Positions 17,061 to 30,803 are shown, counted from the stretch's first letter. The stretch: 64,000 nt of DNA from Thamnaconus septentrionalis (GCA_009823395.1 CM020517.1:17382501-17446500), one strand, 5' to 3'. Numbers and translations: made by a program. The notes: generated from the sequence alone by a model not told the origin.

Positions 17061-18719
17061 GCGGAGTGGCGCTTTTTTTTTTTTTTTTTTTTTTTTTTTC
17101 CTCGTTATTGTTGTTGTTTGAAATTCGCCCGCTCCCTCGCTCAAATAGCTTTATCAACCTGGCCTGGCTGAGTTCGACGTGTGCGTCGTTGGGCCGTCAA
17201 CACCCCCGACCCGAGCGAAGCGGCGTCGACTGTGATTGGGCTGAAGTGGCTCGTCCGGAGTCATCATCTCCACAAATGAACATATCACACCAAAAAAGTT
17301 TCTGCATATTTGGGGTGAACGGTTCCTGTTGTACGCGTGTGCGTGTTTGTGTGTGTACGTGTGTGCGTGTGTGTGTGTGTAGACAGAGGGTATATATCGA
17401 TGGAAATATCAAGGTCTTGCCCAACTCTGATGTCCTCAGCGTGCTGAGCAGAAGTGCTGCTCTTTACAAACCCAGGCCCTCACTCATGTTCTTCACAGCG
17501 AGCGTCCCTGTTAGAAACACTCCACTTCCTCCTTGCGTGAGACACCAGGCGCTAGCTGTGATAGCGCCTTCCCAATCACTTCCTGAAATCAAAGATTTTT
17601 TTTTTTTTTTTTTTGCTTACCAGTACAATGAAGAGATTTACACACTGTTTTGTGCCAGTTTTATTTCGCCGTTGGTCCACGGGCGTCGACTCAAGTGTTT
17701 GAGAGTTAATGTTTGAAACGATCCGGGAATCAGTTTTGTTTGCTCTTGATTAGAGATTCCTAAACGGCCTCATGAAACAGCGGCGGCTCTCTTTCTACGT
17801 TCCAGGTCACAGGGTTTAGACGAATCAAAAGAGCGCGTCGTCAGCAGCTGGCGTTCATTACTCGCCACACACGCTCCCGCCCACGCTGTCTCGACAAAGT
17901 CCCCAAAAATTGAAAAGTGGTTATTTTGGTGTCGCAAATCAAAACTGTGTTTTTTGAGTGTTTACCCTCAAGTCTTCTCCGTGTTCCAGCCGGCCCTTCC
18001 TGGTGCGTCTGATGAAGGGAACAAGTTGTGTCAATTGCAATGATATATATTTTTTTTTATTTCTGCATCTTTGCTTGTTGTCGGCTGGTAGTAAAGAGTC
18101 TACTAACGGGAGAAGAGCAACAATTAGGGTTTGGCCTTGCCAGTCAGTCCAATACAGTTTAAAAAAAAAAAGTGGTGGTAATTTTGTGATTTTCAAAAGC
18201 CACAATTCATATTCTGTCAGTGCATTTTTCATTGTGTTAGTCCCACAGAAGGGACTGAATGTGCAGATCATTGTAATTATTTTGTACAAAATTTGGTAAA
18301 AGTCTTGGTTTGTTAGTGGATTTTTTTTTTTGTTTGTTCTTAGAACAATCCTATTATTTATTAAAGTAAAGTATTTTATACCAAATCTGGTCTTATTTTG
18401 TCTTTTTCATGCCAGAATTCATCAGAATGCTGAAATGATCTACAGTATACCCCCTGACATTGAGTTGCACAGTTAAACGGGTCAACACATTTTTTTTTTT
18501 TTTTTTTTTTATCATTGTGAACATTTTATCTGTGAAAATGCATCACTGACACCAATTTAAAGTTTATACCAACAAAGAATGGAGAATGGATAATATAGAA
18601 ATATTCGGGGAAGATTCAGTGTTGGGACAAACTCAAGATTCGGACTGATTCACATGAATATTAAAATTTCCTTGACGTGCTTTTCGAGATAGGTCCAGAA
18701 AATAGCGACTTAGACTCTT
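17061..18719. other. sequence downstream of jag2
   Basis: No gene recognised. Holds a 30-bp T run, a GT-rich stretch (17333..17380), another T run (17596..17616) and AT-rich sequence from 18000. A TTTATTAAAG near 18357 could be a minor late poly(A) signal. Confidence 0.5.
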
Positions 18720-19035
18720 TCCTTCCCTTAGAGGCTTTGGTTTGACATGGATAAAAGTCAGTCAATTACAATGAATTTTTGAAATGATTATGTACAGCTG
18801 GAATGTCGTAGTATATATTGACTAAGACTGAGAAAAGAGATTGATCGAATATACGCCCTTGTGGAACACCACAGAGGGGGAGCACAAGGAGGAAGACATG
18901 TAGTAACATTACATGTTTCATACGTTTGTTTTTAAACTGTGGAGCCTCATGAAGTTCACTGAAAAAAAGAAAGAAAACTGCAAAATTACCTGAAAAGCAA
19001 AGAAAACTGCTGTCTGGGAAAATTTCATTCATGCT
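18720..19035 (-). mobile_element. LINE reverse-transcriptase remnant
   Basis: On the reverse strand an open segment has LCGVPQG at about 18873..18856, followed by S-L-F-S-V-L-V-N-I. This matches the GVPQGS...LF...L motif of non-LTR reverse transcriptases (CR1/L2/Rex1-type). The rest is degraded and only this one motif is clear. Confidence 0.55.
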
Positions 19036-20080
19036 ATCTCACGCTGTCAGAAAAGATTGCTGTTGTTGGGGAATCTCTTAAAGATTTCTGTACCAACGTC
19101 CAGTCAGTCATTGCTGAAGACCACCATCAAAGATCAAGTGTTGTTTTCAAAAACATATGGACATAGTTGTGTTTAATTTGCGTTGAGGCAAAGCAGAAGT
19201 CAGAATTTGTTCAGAAAACTCTGAACTGGTGGAAGACAAAAAAAATGTGACACGACCATGTTGGCACTCTATTACCAAAATAGGAGTCAAAAACAATGGA
19301 GACGACATTCCCAGAGGGGAAGACAGAATGCCTCTTTTACACGACAGCTCGCTGCAGCTGAAATATCTTGTTCAAAATTGTATTGATGGGAGGTTGCAGG
19401 CAGCTCCATTGATTATTATTTTTCCGACATACTGAATCTAATGGTCAGGTAGAATGATATGTGAGCTTCTGGCTTCAGAAGTGGCACTAATGTTAGGTAT
19501 ACACCGTTAGTTAGCCTGGAAAGCTAGCATTAGTGGCTTACACCTTAGCAGACAAACACATGGTTTAAAAAAAAAAAAAAATACAGCAGGTGTCAGTTAA
19601 ACCTGTGGCGCTGCCCTTACACCTCTTCCCTTTTGGTATCTTTATCGTCGAAAGAGAAAACTCTCAAGGTGGCTGAAGAAATGAAAAAAGAAAAAAAGAA
19701 AAATGTGACAACAGCAAGCAAGGATGGGCGTGGGATCACTCTCTCCAAAGCTGTGTGACACCTCATTGAGTAACCATCCATAACTCAAACTCATCAGCCT
19801 TTCTTCGCAATAATTCATGATTTACGAGACTCTACAAATCATTTTTTTTATTGCAACACACATAAACAAAATTGTCAGAATTGAAATGAAAGTCACCCTT
19901 AAAAAAAAAACCTCAGAACCAAGTATTGCAGTTTCAAACAACTTCTGATGCATCTTAAGATATTTTTTTTTTAATGAAGTTGTTCAATGCAACCAGCTGC
20001 TAACAATCTGATTACAACAATAACTAAAAAACTCCCAATTTTCTTTTTGCTGCGGTTAAACTGTGATATTTAAAGCTGCG
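19036..20080. other. AT-rich intergenic DNA
   Basis: Several poly-A and poly-T runs (19565..19581, 19901..19910, 19965..19973). No gene, array or recognisable element seen. Confidence 0.5.
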
Positions 20081-20655
20081 GTTGCGTCGGCACTATTGCC
20101 AATCAGTCCCCCCCCCGACCACCTGCTTCATTGAGCGGCAGGCCGATGAGGTGAGTCCTCCGCGTGCCTCCATCTGCCCCTTTAACGACTCTGTGGGAAA
20201 TGATTAACATTAGCCGGCTCTGCGTGATGCCCCCCTGCAGCAGCTGTGTAGGATATCCATAATGCTCGGCGGGATGTTACGCGCCGCGCCGTGTGTTCAT
20301 TAACCCAACAGTTGTTTTGGCAAGAATGGGAAACGTGTCCGGAATCCTGGTTGGCTGCAGCACTCGGGTCACATGTTTGTTCAGCGCGGCCGCTGACCTA
20401 CTTGGAGCGAAATGCACAATGAAGGGGGCGAAGAAGGAGAAGAAGAAGAAGCAGGGGATGATGGTATAGAGCCGGTCGGAGGTGGTGGCATTCGGATCGC
20501 ATGTCGTCCCACAATGCAGCGTGTAAGCTGATACCAGACTCCGGCAGAAAGTGGTTATGGAGCGAGCTCGCCATAGCGGCTCATCCACGCTGGATCCATT
20601 TGCATTCCGAATGCTGGCCAGCATTGAGTCTATACAGTACGTATTTAGCGTTGGT
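20080..20655. promoter_or_regulatory. complex CpG-containing island, possible conserved element
   Basis: Balanced composition with many CpG, plus gattaacattagccgg, tccataatgctcggc and tgtgggaaatgatt. It overlaps a 128-codon reverse-strand ORF (20277..20663) whose codons end mainly in G/C. Could be an enhancer or a lineage-specific exon. Neither can be shown here. Confidence 0.3.
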
Positions 20656-20663
20656 TTGATCAC

Positions 20664-20699
<36 letters not shown>
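20664..20699. repeat. GAT trinucleotide repeat
   Basis: About 12 perfect GAT units next to the island at 20080..20655. Confidence 0.95.
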
Positions 20700-23600
20700 G
20701 ATTAACTTTTTTCTAAATTCAGACTTATAAAACCGGCTCGGCCCAGTTAAGACTTAACAGTCAATCCTCACAAGTTCAGTTGTCTTGGTTGAATGCCTAC
20801 GTTGAAGCAGCTTCTTGGAAAGCTTTTCATTCTCATATTGGTCCTGCCAAGTTTGAACTGCAAGGAACAAAACTACTTTTCTGTGCCCTGTATCCTTATT
20901 TTTAGAGTCTAAGTGCTCAGGCCAGTGATGTAACATACAGTCAATATATGAAAGTCTTCCTCAGCATTTGAAAAATGATTTCTATATTTGATGACGCCAG
21001 AGCCTAACCTGTCGGATCTCTATGGTTTCCCCCACTCGACCCGGAATAAGTCGTGCTAATGTTGCTCACCCGTCGTCTTACCTGGTTGCCAGTGACTTGT
21101 TTGGATCCAACTCCCCAAACACATGCTTGGAAAAGACTAACTGATGTGTAAAAGCTGATGACAGAACATGATGGCAGTTTTATGCTCCATTTGACACGCA
21201 GGTCGGCCGGAGAAACAAAAGCCGTCACCACAGTGACACAGCGGAGGCTTGGCTTGATGTTTAACCCAAACGTCACCTGCTGCTGAAACAATAGTGCGAC
21301 GCCAAAAAAGTGATTTGAAAAATCAGAAAATCAGGCAGGCATACACACACCTGTTTCCTGCTCTACAAGCTGTGGTGCATGCTGGTTTACACGTCTATAT
21401 TTAGCTGAAGAGGTCCTCAGAGATCATCACACCAGAAAACATACTTCTGCTCTCACACTGAGAACAGAACAGCTGTGAGAGGATGGCTTCTCTTTTCCAG
21501 GGAAGTCAGCAGAAATGTGTTTCAGATCATCCTCGAAACACTTGGTACTTTGAGCGCACAAGTGTGTGAAGTGCACTCACTGACTGTATAAAAAGATGGA
21601 GGGAGCTTCTGGGAGTGTTGGTCTGTCCTGTTAGAGTGGTTCCAAAAACACGCAAGTACCAAAACTTGCAGTCCCTCATCTGGCCAGTGGAAATCACCAA
21701 AGTTGGTTGCAAAAAGACTAAAAACGACCGACTGAGCACTAACTTCGCATCATTACAGGCTAGCTTAAATGATCTTTATTGTCATAAATTGCAATTTTGA
21801 GAGAAAATTTTGTGGGGAAGTTTAGCAACCGACTGTAGTTGCGTGTACTGGGGCTCACACTTGAACTCAACTAAGCTCAAGATGACGCTGACCGTGGAAC
21901 AAACCTCTAGGTCTCCGGTCTCAACGTCACAATGACTCTGTGCAACTTTACATACAGTCAATGAGTGCGCTGAGACTGAGGAGTATGCCAACAATGTAAT
22001 GCACCGCCACTGAGAATGCTCCAGAAGATCAGAGTGAAATGATGGACACGGTGAAACAAAATTCTTGTTTCTGGTAGCCGCAGACAAGTTTTTGTTGAAT
22101 CTGCAGACGGACAAAAGAAAGTCCTGAGGCGAGCGTGTGCACAACACCCACTGCCAAGAAAAGGTTCTTTTATTTGACAGGCAGTAACTTCGAGCTTGGT
22201 TGGCGCCGGAGGCGAGGCGAACGTAAACCTTTGTTCAACTTTCCCCTTAGTCAACACTATTTCTTGTCAGTTATTTGGCTACGTTCCACTTCCAATCCCT
22301 TGCACTGCAACGGTAGCCAGCCAGGCTACATGCGGATGTTGTGAAGCTAAACTATAGCAACTTGCACAAAAGCCTCCCAAACCAGTTTGGTAGAGGGATT
22401 CATCTTCACCATCCTTCCTATCGTCCGCAGTGCTCCCTCACATCTGTCCTCTATTCGGAATTATAAGATGATATGCGAACAATTGTTACTGTATGCTAGC
22501 TTTCTTGAAGTGGATCGGGGAGGAGGTTTGACGACGTGTAAGGCAGAGGTGAGGGAATGGTTGCACATGAATAGAAGCAGGAATGCTCAGCGGAGCTCCT
22601 CGGGACAGCAGGAGAGCGGATTCCTCCGAGCCGCGACCACGCCTCGCCTCCTCGGCTGGCGGCGAGCCCCGAAGACTCCTCCCGGGGCCGGGGCCGGGGC
22701 CGAGTCCACATGTTCAAACGGAGATGAAAGGCCCCCGGTAGGAAAGGTTGTCGGTGCCAATACCAACCACCTGCCAAGTAAGCCCTGCTTAGCAGCACTC
22801 GCCCAGATGTTCCCGACGCTGAATATTCTTGCTCTTCGCCGCTCCCCGGGGACGAACGGGGGAGCCTCCGCTTGACCCTCCACATCAAAGTGTGGAGGAG
22901 GACTCAAAACAATGAGCGCTTCCACAGAGGGAAGGGGAGAAAGTTCTGAGGAGAGATTCTGTGATTTAGGAGGGCGAGTTGTGGGTTGGGCCCGTCATCG
23001 GAAAGCTTAAATGGATGTGTACGTCCTGTGGGTAAGGCACTCAGGGAGCAATCTGCACTCAAGCCTCCGCCCACACGGCTTTGCTTGAAATCCTTTATCC
23101 ATACAGTGCTGTATATACATGCAGAGAAGAATCAGATTCTCTTGCTCGATGAAAAAAAAAAAAAAAAAAGCTGAACACACACAGAGACAGAAACCCAATT
23201 AAAAGACAGTAGTGACGCATCTTGATTGAAGCCCGACGCCCCAGAAAGAATCCATGACTTGTGTTTTTACACGTTGGTCTCAGGAAGATAAGCCCTTAGA
23301 CAAATTCTGGCAAAAAGGAGGGCCTCTTAAAAAAAAAAAAAAAAAAAAGAAAACTCTTGCAAGATAATTGGGGGGAATTTCTGTCTGTGACATTTGAAAT
23401 GGGTAGGATTTCATCTCTGAAAGGGGAGGAAGTAGTCTGCCGTGATACTTCAGATCTACGCCCGGATTGAAGCTTTTTTGCAGTCACTGCACCTCCGGGT
23501 TTACCAAAACACTTGCCAAAGCCTTCTTTTCTCGTTTTCATGAGGTACTGCTGCTCAGGTATTAATGTAATAATACATTAATAGCTGTTGCACAGTTGTC

Positions 23601-24106
23601 CCGTTTCCTCGCCAGACTACTTTTTTTTCTCCTTGATGAAAGCTGCTTGGTCTTATTTCAAGGTGAAGATGCTTGAAGTTGTTTTGGACTGGTTATGTTG
23701 GTTCTGGACCAGTGTTAATGAGTCTTGGCTTAGAGACCTTTCGGTTATCAGCCAATGCAACACTGCCAAGTGCAAGGCCAAATTTCCTCTGCCAGATGTT
23801 TTTAGAAGACTTTGTACAGTTGTTCTTAGATTAACACTCAATTAATTAACCACAGCAGCAGCTGCAACAGTCAGCAGGGATGTGTGGTACCGTTTAGTTT
23901 TTGCCATTCTGTTGGAACAAGCTCCAGCTTCAGTTCTACATGGAAAAACGCTTTGGCTCTTGGGAAAACTTTCCAAGCTGCTTGAGCTCTGAACTGCTGC
24001 TGCAGTAGAAGATGACAACATCACGACCGAGGGGAAGTCTTAATGTCACTGACGGTAAAGACGGACCTCACGAAGCCTTTCAGGCACAGCACAGTTGTCG
24101 TGTCAT
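20700..24106. other. intergenic DNA without recognised gene
   Basis: Mixed unique sequence. There is a GC-rich patch at 22600..22720 with GGGGCC repeats (22683..22700) and poly-A runs at 23149..23169 and 23329..23349. The open frames present are short and lack splice context. Confidence 0.5.
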
Positions 24107-24574
24107 TGTCATGGTCTGTTTTAGTGCTTCCTGTTGTATTTTGAAAGTCTCCGCCCTTGTATTTTCTGCACTCATACTTCCTGTTTCTGTTTTCCCGCCT
24201 TTTTGATTGCCTTATGATTTTCACCCGTGCCTCATTGTCAGTGCAGCCCTTGATTGTTCTCACCTGTGTTCCCCTGCCCTCTGGTATAAATACAGCCGTC
24301 CTCGACTCTGTTTGACTGTTGCGTCATTTTGCTTGTTTCTCAATTCTGTTATGTTTTGTTATGGTGGTTCTTCTTTCACTTAGGTTTGTTTGTCTGAACG
24401 TCACTTTCACTTTTTTTCCCCATCAGTCTCTCATTTTGTTTTTTGTTGTCTATACTTTGAAAACACATTTAGTTTAGTTGTGTTCATTATTTGGAATGAA
24501 GAGTTTCCTCCAGGTTCTCCACACACACAGTGGTCTGCCTGCCTGTTGAGTCCAGGCCACGTTGACCCCTGACA
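24107..24574 (+). mobile_element. 468-bp solo LTR of a Ty3/gypsy-like or retrovirus-like element
   Basis: Begins TGTCATGGTCTG and ends TTGACCCCTGACA, so the short inverted ends TGTCA/TGACA are intact. A TATA box sits at gtataaatac (24283). Flanks GTCAT (24102..24106) and GCCAT (24575..24579) fit a 5-bp target duplication with one mismatch. No internal coding region or second LTR is nearby. The family is unassigned. Confidence 0.65.
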
Positions 24575-26230
24575 GCCATGGATCGTTTTGACCATTTATA
24601 ACAATGACTGATCACAGAGGAGTTTACTAAGAATGATATATTTTCCTTTTAGAACATCATCATTCTACTCCCATTAATAACTACAATGCTAACAAAAAGG
24701 TCTAGATTAACAACTATGACAACCATATAACCTCTGAAAGGTTAAAAGTTTGAGGACACAGTTTCAACTTGTATGCTTCAACTTTCATTTGCAAGGGGAA
24801 AAAAAATCCAGCAGTGGCCTCCAACTGCAGTGAGGCAGGAACAATAAGTCACCCAACAGAACAGCCAGGGTGAAGGCAGACGCTGGAATAATCTCTGTAA
24901 TTTCATAGCCTTTTGAAAAGTGGAGACGATGGCGAGGCACGCCTGTTTTTTGTTTTGTTTTGTTTTGTTTTTTTTTTAGATTCACACCACCCAAGGCTAT
25001 GCATTTTGAAGACAAGTCTGAACTGAGAGAGAATCTATCCGCCTATTCACCGCTCAACTGTTTCAATGCCCACGCAAAATGAAAGCCGAGACGACACTGC
25101 AGACACTGCGCGGTGAAAGGCGAGCGCATCGACATGAAACGCGTTTGCTCCCATTTAGCTCACGTGGTCGCGGTCGCCGCACGCCCATTAATCCGTCCAA
25201 AGATGCGGAGCGGCGGCAGCGACAACAACAGCACTGGAGGTGAGAGGATGAGTTCACCAGCGAACCCTGCGCTGATCCTACAGCACGCAGGTCAAACCTG
25301 GACCCCCTGCCACACATCCAGGGCAGCTGCACTCACTGTTTTAACTGTTGAAAGACACACAAAAAAAACAAAACTAAGTCATTTGCGTTTGTTTGTATTT
25401 GCCTGATTCTTTTTAAATACGAGAAAAAAAAAAAAAATCCTGATAAAATTTGAGACTGTGGATATTTTAAGATTTGAAGAATGAATCCAAACCAGTGTGT
25501 GAAATACATGAGAGCCCCAGATGGTTGAACCCCTCCATTAACCCATGAAGACCCCCTGAAAGCCTCAAAGAAAAATTTTTCAGGGGTCTTATATTTTTTC
25601 AAAAAGCCAAAAATATAAATTATCCATCACTCAATCAAACTTTATTTGTATAGCAACTTTTATACATGAAAAAATGCAACCCATGGTGCATGACAAAAAA
25701 CTAAAAGTAAAATAAAATAATAATTGAAAAAAAAAAAAATTCAACAGAAGTGCAAATGGTCATTAAAATATCTTGAAAATCAGCCTGTCTAAAAAATTTT
25801 TTTTTTTTTTATAGTATGCAAGCTGCATGTGAAGGAAATTTAGTCTGGTATTGAGCCTCCCAAATATTGACGAGTGTTTCACTCACTGATCCAAACACAG
25901 GACAGACGCACGGCTCTTATTTTGAAAACAAGGTTCATGAACAAATGTTGTCTGATCTAGCAGCGCAAACATGAATGAGAGTAAATTCCTGTCTTCCTCA
26001 CATCCAGCGACTCCGGCGGACACACGCTGGCACGCACGCACACGTAGACATGACCCTTACGTCATGGCATTAGCACGCCGTGAGGTCGAGGCCCCGGGCC
26101 CGTCGGCCTGAGGCAGCGTGATGGACGGAACCACTGTGTCATCAGCCGGCCGGAGGTGCAACAATAAGGCTTAATGCGCGATTAAGTCCCAAATCAGCTC
26201 TCATTATGAGTGAGCACGTCAACTGTGACC
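24575..26230. other. intergenic DNA
   Basis: Poly-T/TTTTG run (24948..24979) and poly-A runs near 25424 and 25726. A CpG-containing complex stretch at 25040..25280 and another at 26100..26220 (aataaggcttaatgcgcgat) may be regulatory. No gene recognised. Confidence 0.45.
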
Positions 26231-26231
26231 C

Positions 26232-26232
<1 letters not shown>

Positions 26233-26280
<48 letters not shown>
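26233..26280. repeat. CA dinucleotide repeat
   Basis: Perfect CA repeat of 48 bp. Confidence 0.97.
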
Positions 26281-26283
<3 letters not shown>

Positions 26284-27830
26284 GGAGGTCCTTGCACAGC
26301 GGCTCGGCGAGTTTCCTGCCTTTCAGCCTCTTTGCATCTTTTCACCGCCGCCGACTTGCCTGCCAACTGATAGCACTTGATTGAAAATGTCTACGGTCGA
26401 CATTTCGGAGTGAGTCACCGCATTTGGTCGGGTGCACCCCGCGGCTCTCGCGCCGCCGCTCGTAGTCAGACTGTCTAAACATTTCAGCTGGAGGGCGACG
26501 TCACGCCGCCGATCCCTCGCACGCGCCGCTTGTTCCTCCTCATGTTTGACTTTTTCAAAAGGAGAATTAAAAAATAAAAAATACAAACTCCACTCCTCTT
26601 TTTTTTGGTTCTTTTCTTTCCTTAACTTTCTTTGTGACTCATTCTCTGTTGCTCAATGTGCCTTTGAAACCGTGTGCAACAGTGCCGCAACATTCTCCCA
26701 CAGCCAGGGTGAAAATATTGACTGTGCAACCAGCGACCGACCTGCATCTGACACCTCAGTCAAAGTGTGTTAAAGGTTCAGTTTTGTTTTATCTGGCATT
26801 CAAACAACAGAACGAAAGGAAAAGTCCAACATGGCAGCAGAATTGCCAGTGTCGGGCGGGACTCTGTGGACTGAAGGTGATATCCGGTGTCGTCGTTCAG
26901 CTGATATCAGCTCGTCCAGCCGGGTCAGAGGAGCGCGAGTTGCTGCGTTGCCCCTTTAAGTGAAACTCAAAGGCGTTTGGTTTGCAGAGTGGCGGCGCTC
27001 TGTGCGACGGGGCTTGAAACTCCCTCAGTCGTGGTTGGTGTCAGCCGTCACTTAACATTTTTTTATGTTCTAGAGGTTACACAGAGGTACATATATGTAT
27101 TTATCCCAGGGCGCATTCTCCTCCCTGCTGCTTTTTCTTCATGCGCCTATCAACTCCTGCTCGCAGCTGCTACTTACAGTGCCGCTGTACGATCTGATCA
27201 AAGGCTGAGCGAATAATAAAACACACATGTTTTTTTCAAGACTAATCATTAGTAACCTTTTCCCAGTAGCCTGGGGATTCTGCTGAGTGCAGGATCTGTG
27301 TTTTTACACGCAGCAAGTTGAGATCTGCCACTTTCAGGGGAAGTGGGTGGTGGGGGGCAAACAGAACGTTACAGCATATTATGGATGAAATGAGTTGCAT
27401 TTTAGCCGTTGCCGATGAAGATGCAAATGCAAAAGGCTGAGTATCTGCAGCGTGCTCGTGCTTGACTGCAGTAATCAGTGGTTTCTTTCTGGGTGAAGAG
27501 CGTTTCTTGTGATTCTGTTTATCTAGCGTGACAGTTTTGTTTATGAGTTGCACCATTTTGGAGTTACCAGCTGTGGTGATGTTTCATAATTAGACTATGA
27601 CAAAATAAACTAACAGCCCCCAGCACTTCCCCTATTGCCAGGAGAAAAAAAAAAACTGAAAGTGATTCTTTATTAAATTTTGAAAATATAAAACAAAAAT
27701 ATTGGAAATTCTTCAGGATATTTTGGAAGTGGACCAAAACCCTCACAGAGCTTTCAGCCGGGTGGGTTTGGGGATGCTTCATTCTTCGCCCCTTGTTGCT
27801 GCCGGTTGTGATCTGACCAGAGCTGATGTG
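26281..27830. other. intergenic DNA
   Basis: Unique-looking sequence with no recognised gene or element. Confidence 0.45.
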
Positions 27831-27831
27831 A

Positions 27832-27868
<37 letters not shown>
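27831..27868. repeat. GAT trinucleotide repeat
   Basis: About 12 perfect GAT units, giving the poly-Asp frame. Confidence 0.95.
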
Positions 27869-27870
<2 letters not shown>

Positions 27871-28242
27871 GGTTGTTGTTTATCTGAAAGTGAGACATGG
27901 CACCTCTACAGAGGGTCAGGCCCAGAAACACTGAATAATCTCTCTACCTCCGACCACTGCAGCTGTCAAAGTAGAGCAGAAAAAAGTGTTGCATAAACAC
28001 GGATCAACCTGACAAGGGAACACGACCAGCGTATAAATCTTCTCCTCTCGGGGGCCTCGGCTTTGATGTGCCACAACAAGAGCGGACCTGTGTTTTTCCA
28101 CCCGGCCGCTGAAACCAAAGAGGCCGGCGGATTTGCACTGAGGTGGTCGAGGACTCGCTTTCTGCTGACCCCGACCGACGCACAGAGAGGAGAGCCTTTT
28201 GAAGTGGCCCGTGGCCACTGCAGGTCCTGGCGGGCTGGATGG

Positions 28243-28265
28243 ATGGACGGACGGACGGACGGACG
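28243..28265. repeat. GGAC tetranucleotide repeat
   Basis: Short GGAT/GGAC run. A GACA run follows at 28431..28452. Confidence 0.85.
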
Positions 28266-28734
28266 TGTGGGCACGGATGACTTGTCTTGAAAAGAGCCCT
28301 GGCTGCGCTGAGACGGCGGTGCAGACGCTGGAGTGGCTCCTCACTCAGACGTCCAGACGGAGGTTAATGGGCCACTTCACCTCCGGGATGTCCAGGTCTG
28401 ATGGTCAGATAAACAGCAGCTCTGTCACGCAGACAGACAGACAGACAGACAGATGGGGGGAGGGTCAGTGAACATTAAAGGCTTGAAAATGATTTCATCT
28501 ATTCAGGTAAGTTGTCAAGTGCATCAGTGAATATAGAATATTACAGGAAAAAAAGCCATTGGAAAAAATAACGTTAAGATTGTTCACAACTAACGAGTTC
28601 AGTTTCTCTCCCTTTAGTTCATTTATTAATTCCTTTTTTCATGCCTGCTATAGTAAACACCATGGATGGAGCAGGTGGGGGAGGCGGGCGGAGAGACCAA
28701 GCAGCCTCTTCAGGAGGCTGAGTGAGAGTGAAAC

Positions 28735-28845
28735 TTCTTCTCTACAGACCGTCACAGCTCAAACCAGGAGTTTTTTTTACACCAAACAAACCTTGTTTAT
28801 TGTTGGAAGCTGACCAGCAACATCAATTTATATTTCATCTAAAAA
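28735..28845 (+). repeat. interspersed repeat fragment (shared with 35681..35765)
   Basis: caccaaacaaaccttgttta and ttgttggaagctgac recur as gaccaaacaaaccttgttca and ttgttggaagtggg at 35681..35765, each preceded by a cagctcaaac block. The family is unknown. Confidence 0.55.
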
Positions 28846-30763
28846 TGTCCTCATTAAGGTTGCTTTAAACACTTCATACTAACTTCATTCAAAGGCTTTA
28901 AAAAGTGAGATCATCATATTTTATTTTGTTTCAATATTCATATCTTCATTCAAATCTGTTGTCATGCTTCAACATTTTCCCTGCAGAGCGACAGTCTCAT
29001 GTCTTCAGTGTACTTCTGCCCAGTGCGTCTCCTCGTCTGTACAAAAATAACCCTCACAAATAATCCCACTGCAATGGAATGTTAATACCATCTGAAAATG
29101 GATCCATACGACATAAATCATGAGGGCTCGCTGCTCCAACATGGAAACATGTGGAATCTGAACGTCACTTTTTTTTTCCTTTTTTTTTTTTTTTCACAAC
29201 CCAACAGACTTGGGTGAAAGTGAGGGAGGCGGGCGGGGCAGTCGGTGTATGTAAATCAAATGGTGTTCACGCGCTTCCTGTGTCACCCCCCCCCCCCCAC
29301 ACCACACCACCACTCATCCAACATCTCCGCCTGGCGGCTTGGAGCAGCGGCCGCCTTCAAAGCTTCCTCCAGGAGGCTCGCAGGGTTTGTGCGCCAGATG
29401 CTCTGCACTGACGTCCAGCAGGGTTGCCAGCAGGAGACCCTGCTGCTGGAAGACAGACAGTTGAGAAATCTCCGTCGTCTCCAACCATTAATCCTCCCTT
29501 CCTCCGAGCCCCCAGAAGATCCTGCGTGTTGCGTGTAAGCATGAGGAGAGTGATGAAACTGGAACTGAGCGACGTCATGGACCTCAGTGTGATGTTGTTG
29601 CTGAGCCGGCCTATTATACTGTTGCACTCTCAAGAAATGAATATGTTCCCTAAAATTCTCAAGACTGTTTACTCAGAATAGAATAGAATTTATGATTTAG
29701 AAGCAAACTGAGACAATTAAATAATTTTGCGTTCATTTGCTTTTGTTCTCTATTGCTACAAAAGCTACTACTAATAATAATAATGAAGAAGAAGAAGAAG
29801 AAGAAGCATCTTTAATTTTTCAGGTTTACCACGGTGGTGGCTGCGGCTGGCTCAGGACGGCCTGGTTTACCTGTTGAACAAAGGTTCCTCTGATATGAAC
29901 ACATACACATGCAGCCCAACAGCAGCATCAGCTGCAACGCAGCAATTTCTCTTTCCATAACGCTGCTTGGTTTTATGTACAGGTTTTACAAAGTTTTAAA
30001 AGTAAAACTGACGAGATGAGTTCACCGTCCGATTTATTGATCTAACCAATCAGTGTGCTTTCTTTTATGATAATTGTTTAGAAAAACAATCAAACAGATC
30101 AAACCCAGAGATCAACTCCGGGCGAAGCCGACTGAGTCTAATGGATCAGATAAAACCAACAGATTCGCCAGGCTGTCATCGAGACGACTCGATGAGCGCC
30201 TTCCCGACGCTGAGCGATGCAGCGTCAGCGGCGGACGTCAGTCTGGCAAACAAGCAAAGCACTTTAGCGCCACTCGATACGAGCACATTGTTGGTCCGCA
30301 GCTCGTGTTTCCACACATCCAGCGTCCACATGCAGCTGGACAGCAGCTCTCGGCATTTTCACACACACCTGCTTCTCATTCACACACACATGCCGCTATC
30401 AGCGATGATCTCTGGAAGGTTGGACTCGCTCAGTCTCCCAGCCAAATGTCCGCAGCCGTGGCGCAAGGCTGGATCCACTCACACAGGAGGGGGAAAAAAA
30501 AAATGCGACGGACGTATTTATTTCAAAGCCTGACCCAATTTCAGGAAATCATCGGTCGATACTTCAAAGATGCAGATGACCGAATCCTTAAGAAAAATGT
30601 TAAGATTCAGTTGGCAAAGCGTGTCTGACATGACTTACGGCCTTTTTGAATAAATAAGATTCTGATGGTTACAGTCGGAGAAGTTGCCTCGCTCGTTTTG
30701 GATCAAAGCTTCTCTTCACGCAACCACGAGAGTCTGCTTTCGTTAAAAACACAGACACGTCTT
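28846..30763. other. intergenic DNA
   Basis: A C run at 29287..29300 and a GAA repeat at 29787..29807. No exon or element recognised. The 30074..30628 open frame has no family resemblance I can name. Confidence 0.45.
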
Positions 30764-30803
30764 CTTCTTCTTCTTCTTCTTCTTCTTCTTCTTCTTCTTC
30801 TTC
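30764..30803. repeat. TTC trinucleotide repeat
   Basis: About 13 perfect CTT/TTC units (GAA on the other strand). Confidence 0.95.

Noticed and set aside
28246..28290. Possible protein-coding exon in the GGAC repeat area
   Set aside because: Low-complexity and without splice sites that keep a frame.
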